A DNA stretch of 8,867 nt from positions 1 to 8,867 of the forward strand of contig USCW01000060.1 of assembly GCA_900553315.1 (NCBI GenBank), in the 5' to 3' direction. The notes under the pieces are model-generated. The model saw only the letters and a list, made by a program, of their open reading frames with translations. It ran no database searches and had not been told where the DNA came from. The position numbers and the translations under genes are program-made. Position 1 is the stretch's first letter. Each line of letters opens with the position of its first letter. This stretch comes from an uncultured Eubacteriales bacterium. GTDB lineage: Bacteria > Bacillota > Clostridia > Christensenellales > Aristaeellaceae. This document shows, one piece after another, positions 6,407 through 8,867 of the stretch.

Positions 6407-6471
6407 TCGCAGTTCATCCTTTCCAAACGAAGGGAGAATTCCCCCTCCGAAGCGTTCTTTTCAGCCTTTTG

Positions 6472-6500
6472 ATTATAGCACGAAAGGCGAGAAAGGAACA
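6472..6500 (-). promoter_or_regulatory. Extended -10 promoter of the zinc protein/dinB unit
   Basis: On the minus strand TGCTATAAT gives a consensus -10 (6477-6472) with the TG extension. A weak -35 (TGTTCC, 6500-6495) lies 17 bases upstream. The leader of about 55 bases contains AGGGGG-AATT-CTCCCT, a six-pair hairpin with an AATT loop near 6433-6448. The promoter begins right at the stop codon of the upstream gene, so the polymerase pair can be expressed separately from it. Confidence 0.6.
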
Positions 6501-6501
6501 C

Positions 6502-8622
6502 TTATTCTTCCAAGGCCATCATGCGCAGAACCCGCTGCACAGCCTGCATGTATTCCTGCGCGGAGAGTTGACCATCCAGAAAGCGATGATGCAGCGCCGA
6601 GAAGCCGGACTCCGCTGTCAGCATGGAAACTTCCCGCAGCGGGCAGAGCTGGGGCGCGAAGTCTGTATAGGCGGCAATCGTTTCGGGAGAAAGGAGATAG
6701 CGGCCTTGGGTCAGCCGACGCTGCCAGTCGGCTTCGTCCTCCTGCCACAAGTCTTGTAGTCGGCGGCGCTCCCCCTCGTCCAACGCGGCGGCGATCAGCG
6801 ATTCATAGCGGGCCTTGTCCGCAGCGTAGGACTCGGCATAAGCGGCGTAATCGGGGTTCTCGACAGGTTGACGTGCGTCAGGCAGGAGCGTGGCCCGGGT
6901 CGTCAGGTCGAGATGCTCCACCATGCTTTCCAGCAGCTGCACCGCTTGTTCCGGCTGTTCGGCGCCCGCATAGACGAACAGCGGCTGAACGTTCACGCCC
7001 AGATACGCGGGCGTGTCTTCGCTCAGGCTGAAGCCCCAGAGGCGGTAGCCGTCACAGCCTCCATTGTTGTCGTTCAGCGGCGTGTAATCGCTGGCATTGA
7101 ACAAGCACTTTGTATCAAATGTAGGAACCTCCGGCAGCAGCGGCGTGACCTGATCCAACTGATTCAGCAGGGTCAGCAGTTCGTCCCCGTCGAAATGAAG
7201 CGCCTCGCCCTGCGCCTCGCAGGCCAAGAACTGCTGCTCCACGATCATGTTCAGCAGCGCTTCCCGCAGGGAGGAAAAGCCCCAGAAGGGCTGGAACAGC
7301 GCCATGCCCTGCTCTTCTAACGCCGTGTCATCGGCGTGCTCGGTCAGAAAATCCATGAAATCGCCGATGGTGCGGGGAAGCTTGTCCTCCGTCAGCCCCA
7401 GCTCCGCCATGACCTCCGGGCTGTAGCCGACACAGCTGCGTGAGAAGGAGACCGCGTGCGGTACGGCGTAAATGCGGCCGTCCTTCATCATCGAAGCGGC
7501 GATGGACGGCTCCATGCCGTCGAACAGCGCCGCAATGGTTTCGCTGCCGCTCAGGTCAAGGCAGTAACCCTTTTCCATCAGGGCGCGCAGGAGGGCGGGA
7601 TCATCCGCCGTATAAACGTCCTGCGGGTCGCCGGAAAGAAAGCTTGTCAAATAGTCCGCGCTGTCTGTGAGGACATTGTCCTGATAGGCGATCATGACGC
7701 CTGTTTTCTGCTGGAAGTCCCGCACGCCCGTCGCATCGGGCCATTCCAGATTGGCGCAGACCTTCAGGGGCACATCTGCCGCCGCGTCGCCGATGCCGCA
7801 GACCAGCAGACGGTCGCTGGCGGCAAGCAGATACTGCCCGGCGCTATCTACTGCGGCGGAGGCCTCCGCAGAGGTCATCCGCACGGACGCATAGCCCACG
7901 AGCGCAGGAGCGTGGTTCTCTCCGACACGGTAGATGCTGCCATGGCTGACCAACAGCAGGGCCTTTTGAGGTGCGTCCCAAGCCAGCCCCGCCGGGTCGC
8001 AGTCCTTTGGCAAAGAAATTGATGCGCCTGCTTTTCCCGTATTCAAATCAAAAACGTTCAGCATGGGTACACCCATTTGATAGGTCAGCGCATAGCAGCA
8101 GGCTTCCCCCAATACCAACTGGGCTATGGTTCCCGCCCTCGTAACTAGCGTTCCTTCGCCGGTATCCAGCGCAAACCGCCACAGGGGCGTAGGTTGATCG
8201 GGATCGCCCCAGCTTGGGTCGTCTATTACGTAAAGATTTCCCTGCGACACCAGCGCTTGACGCGGTGCGGTCAGCTCCGCATCTGCAAAGTCAAGCTGTG
8301 CCAGCGGTGTCAATGCGACTTCATTGCCCGTCAAGGTCAGAATGAAAAGCGTTCCAGCGGCATCCAGACCATAGAATGTCGCACCGTCGCTGGCCAGCAG
8401 GGAAAGTCTCGCATCTTCCGGCAGGGTTAGCGCAGCAAGCGTCTGTGCGGACGCGTCCCAACGGTACAGCCGATCTCCCTGCGCGAGTATCGTGTCATCC
8501 GCGCTGTAAAGGCGCAGCGTACCTGCGTCGGATGTGTCGATCATTTGGGATGCAAGTGCAGTGGGGTACGCAATGCTGCATACCAGCAGCAAAGACAGAA
8601 GCAGCGATAGAAGGCGTTTCAT
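6502..8622 (-). CDS. Secreted beta-propeller/solute-binding fusion protein
   Basis: The 706-residue exported protein has two halves. Residues 1-25 are a Sec signal peptide (MKRLL, a Leu-rich core, ALA cleavage site before SQ); C15 lacks a proper lipobox, so a lipoprotein is not well supported. Residues of about 33-283 form repeating beta-rich units with motifs such as GDRLYRWDASAQ, GATFYGLDAAGTLF, GNLYVIDDPS, PLWRFALDTGEG and GSIYRVGENHA, typical of propeller blades. From about 285 the sequence turns into a family-1 extracellular solute-binding protein: LEWPDATGVRDFQQKTG, DVYTADDPALLRALMEKGYCLDLS, GRIYAVPHAVS, VGYSPEVMAELGL and the closing FLDGQLSAQEYMQAVQRVLRMM. Such proteins deliver sugars or peptides to ABC importers, but no permease is nearby. 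The ATG at 8622-8620 has GAGGAGG seven bases upstream and a strong promoter. No clear terminator follows. Substrate unknown. Confidence 0.85.
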   Translation of the reverse strand: MKRLLSLLLSLLLVCSIAYPTALASQMIDTSDAGTLRLYSADDTILAQGDRLYRWDASAQTLAALTLPEDARLSLLASDGATFYGLDAAGTLFILTLTGNEVALTPLAQLDFADAELTAPRQALVSQGNLYVIDDPSWGDPDQPTPLWRFALDTGEGTLVTRAGTIAQLVLGEACCYALTYQMGVPMLNVFDLNTGKAGASISLPKDCDPAGLAWDAPQKALLLVSHGSIYRVGENHAPALVGYASVRMTSAEASAAVDSAGQYLLAASDRLLVCGIGDAAADVPLKVCANLEWPDATGVRDFQQKTGVMIAYQDNVLTDSADYLTSFLSGDPQDVYTADDPALLRALMEKGYCLDLSGSETIAALFDGMEPSIAASMMKDGRIYAVPHAVSFSRSCVGYSPEVMAELGLTEDKLPRTIGDFMDFLTEHADDTALEEQGMALFQPFWGFSSLREALLNMIVEQQFLACEAQGEALHFDGDELLTLLNQLDQVTPLLPEVPTFDTKCLFNASDYTPLNDNNGGCDGYRLWGFSLSEDTPAYLGVNVQPLFVYAGAEQPEQAVQLLESMVEHLDLTTRATLLPDARQPVENPDYAAYAESYAADKARYESLIAAALDEGERRRLQDLWQEDEADWQRRLTQGRYLLSPETIAAYTDFAPQLCPLREVSMLTAESGFSALHHRFLDGQLSAQEYMQAVQRVLRMMALEE

Positions 8623-8642
8623 GGTTGAACCTCCTCGAATCG

Positions 8643-8656
8643 TGATAAAATTATCA
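8643..8656. promoter_or_regulatory. Palindrome in the leader, possible operator
   Basis: TGATAA and TTATCA are exact reverse complements separated by AA. The site lies between the predicted start of transcription (about 8666) and the GAGGAGG of the secreted protein gene, a good place for a repressor. It is short and AT-rich, so chance is possible. Confidence 0.4.
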
Positions 8657-8672
8657 AATATAAGCTGATTTC

Positions 8673-8701
8673 AGTATAGGGAACGGGGAGATGTTTGTCA
8701 A
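8673..8701 (-). promoter_or_regulatory. Near-consensus sigma-A promoter of the secreted protein gene
   Basis: On the minus strand a perfect -35 TTGACA (8701-8696) is separated by exactly 17 bases from the -10 TATACT (8678-8673). The predicted transcript starts near 8666 and gives a leader of about 44 bases. This is the strongest promoter in the window. Confidence 0.85.
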
Positions 8702-8741
8702 GAAAGGGGATGTAACAAAAAGGCGGGAGGGGGAGTATCCT

Positions 8742-8853
8742 CAGTCATGCGCGAAGCGCATGACTGCTCCCTCTGCGGAGGGAGCCTTTGGGGGCCGCGT
8801 CTGCGGACGCGGGATTTCGTGCCTGCGGGCACGACCAAAGGACGGAGCCCGTC
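8742..8853. repeat. Cluster of five stem-loops, three with TGCG loops
   Basis: The region beyond the promoter contains no gene but is almost wholly structured. Hairpin 1 has 11 pairs with a GAA loop (8742-8766). Hairpin 2 is GCTCCCTC-TGCG-GAGGGAGC (8766-8785), hairpin 3 is CCGCGTC-TGCG-GACGCGG (8795-8812), hairpin 4 is CGTGCC-TGCG-GGCACG (8818-8833) and hairpin 5 is GACGG-AGC-CCGTC (8841-8853). CCTTTGG (8785-8791) pairs with CCAAAGG (8835-8841) and encloses hairpins 3 and 4 in a branched fold. Such arrays are typical of dispersed intergenic repeats in GC-rich gut Clostridia, but whether this is one here cannot be told from one copy. It may extend past the window end. Confidence 0.8.
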
Positions 8854-8867
8854 TGGCGGCTTTGCGA

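Noticed and set aside
6140..6500. LexA/SOS box upstream of the polymerase unit
   Set aside because: No CGAAC-N4-GTTCG match; the nearest GAACGCTTCGGA lacks the right half-site.
8613..8622. Lipobox in the secreted protein
   Set aside because: The only signal-peptide cysteine, C15, is preceded by LLV rather than a small residue, and a better ALA cleavage site for signal peptidase I lies at 23-25.

Overview
The window looks like a chromosome segment of a moderately GC-rich, probably gut-associated member of the Clostridia. The protein families (DUF4317, TnpV, a cysteine-bearing Gfo/Idh/MocA oxidoreductase, a long ABC-type solute-binding protein), the GGAGG ribosome binding sites and the sigma-A-like promoters all point that way. 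This is inferred from family knowledge, not from a database match. Base composition changes sharply: about 1-400 is AT-rich, 400-1400 is intermediate, and everything from about 1430 is GC-rich with uniform codon use.

Left part (1-1429) is a mobile-element graveyard. It holds an internal piece of a KAP-like P-loop NTPase with a frameshift at an A7 run, joined near position 400 to the C-terminal tail of an unrelated protein ending in a winged-helix-like domain. Then come a 36-base perfect inverted repeat and an intact tnpV on the minus strand with its own terminator. The segment closes with a stretch that matches the T-loop, 3' T-stem, 3' acceptor strand and discriminator base of a tRNA, followed by a strong terminator. 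The simplest reading is that an integrative element entered the 3' end of a tRNA gene (possibly tRNA-Leu) and that 1375-1394 is its distal attachment site.

Middle part (1483-4881, plus strand). A sugar-kinase-like ROK gene lacking its N-terminal phosphate-binding part is followed 19 bases later by a complete Gfo/Idh/MocA oxidoreductase and a terminator, so the pair was probably a sugar-derivative catabolic operon. A DUF4317 gene follows with its own extended -10 promoter and very short predicted leader.

Right part (4949-8867, minus strand). A small double-zinc-knuckle protein and a DinB-type Y-family DNA polymerase form a two-gene unit with its own promoter. A perfect 17-base-pair hairpin separates it from the convergent DUF4317 gene. 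Upstream is a 706-residue secreted protein with an apparent beta-propeller N-terminal half and a family-1 solute-binding C-terminal half, driven by a near-consensus sigma-A promoter with a palindrome in its leader. The window ends in a cluster of five closely packed stem-loops, three with TGCG loops, two of them enclosed by an outer stem.

No complete novel defence system, CRISPR array, rRNA or intact tRNA was found. The most interesting items are the slippery heptamer in the NTPase remnant, the putative tRNA attachment site, the zinc protein/polymerase pair, the propeller-SBP fusion and the terminal hairpin cluster.
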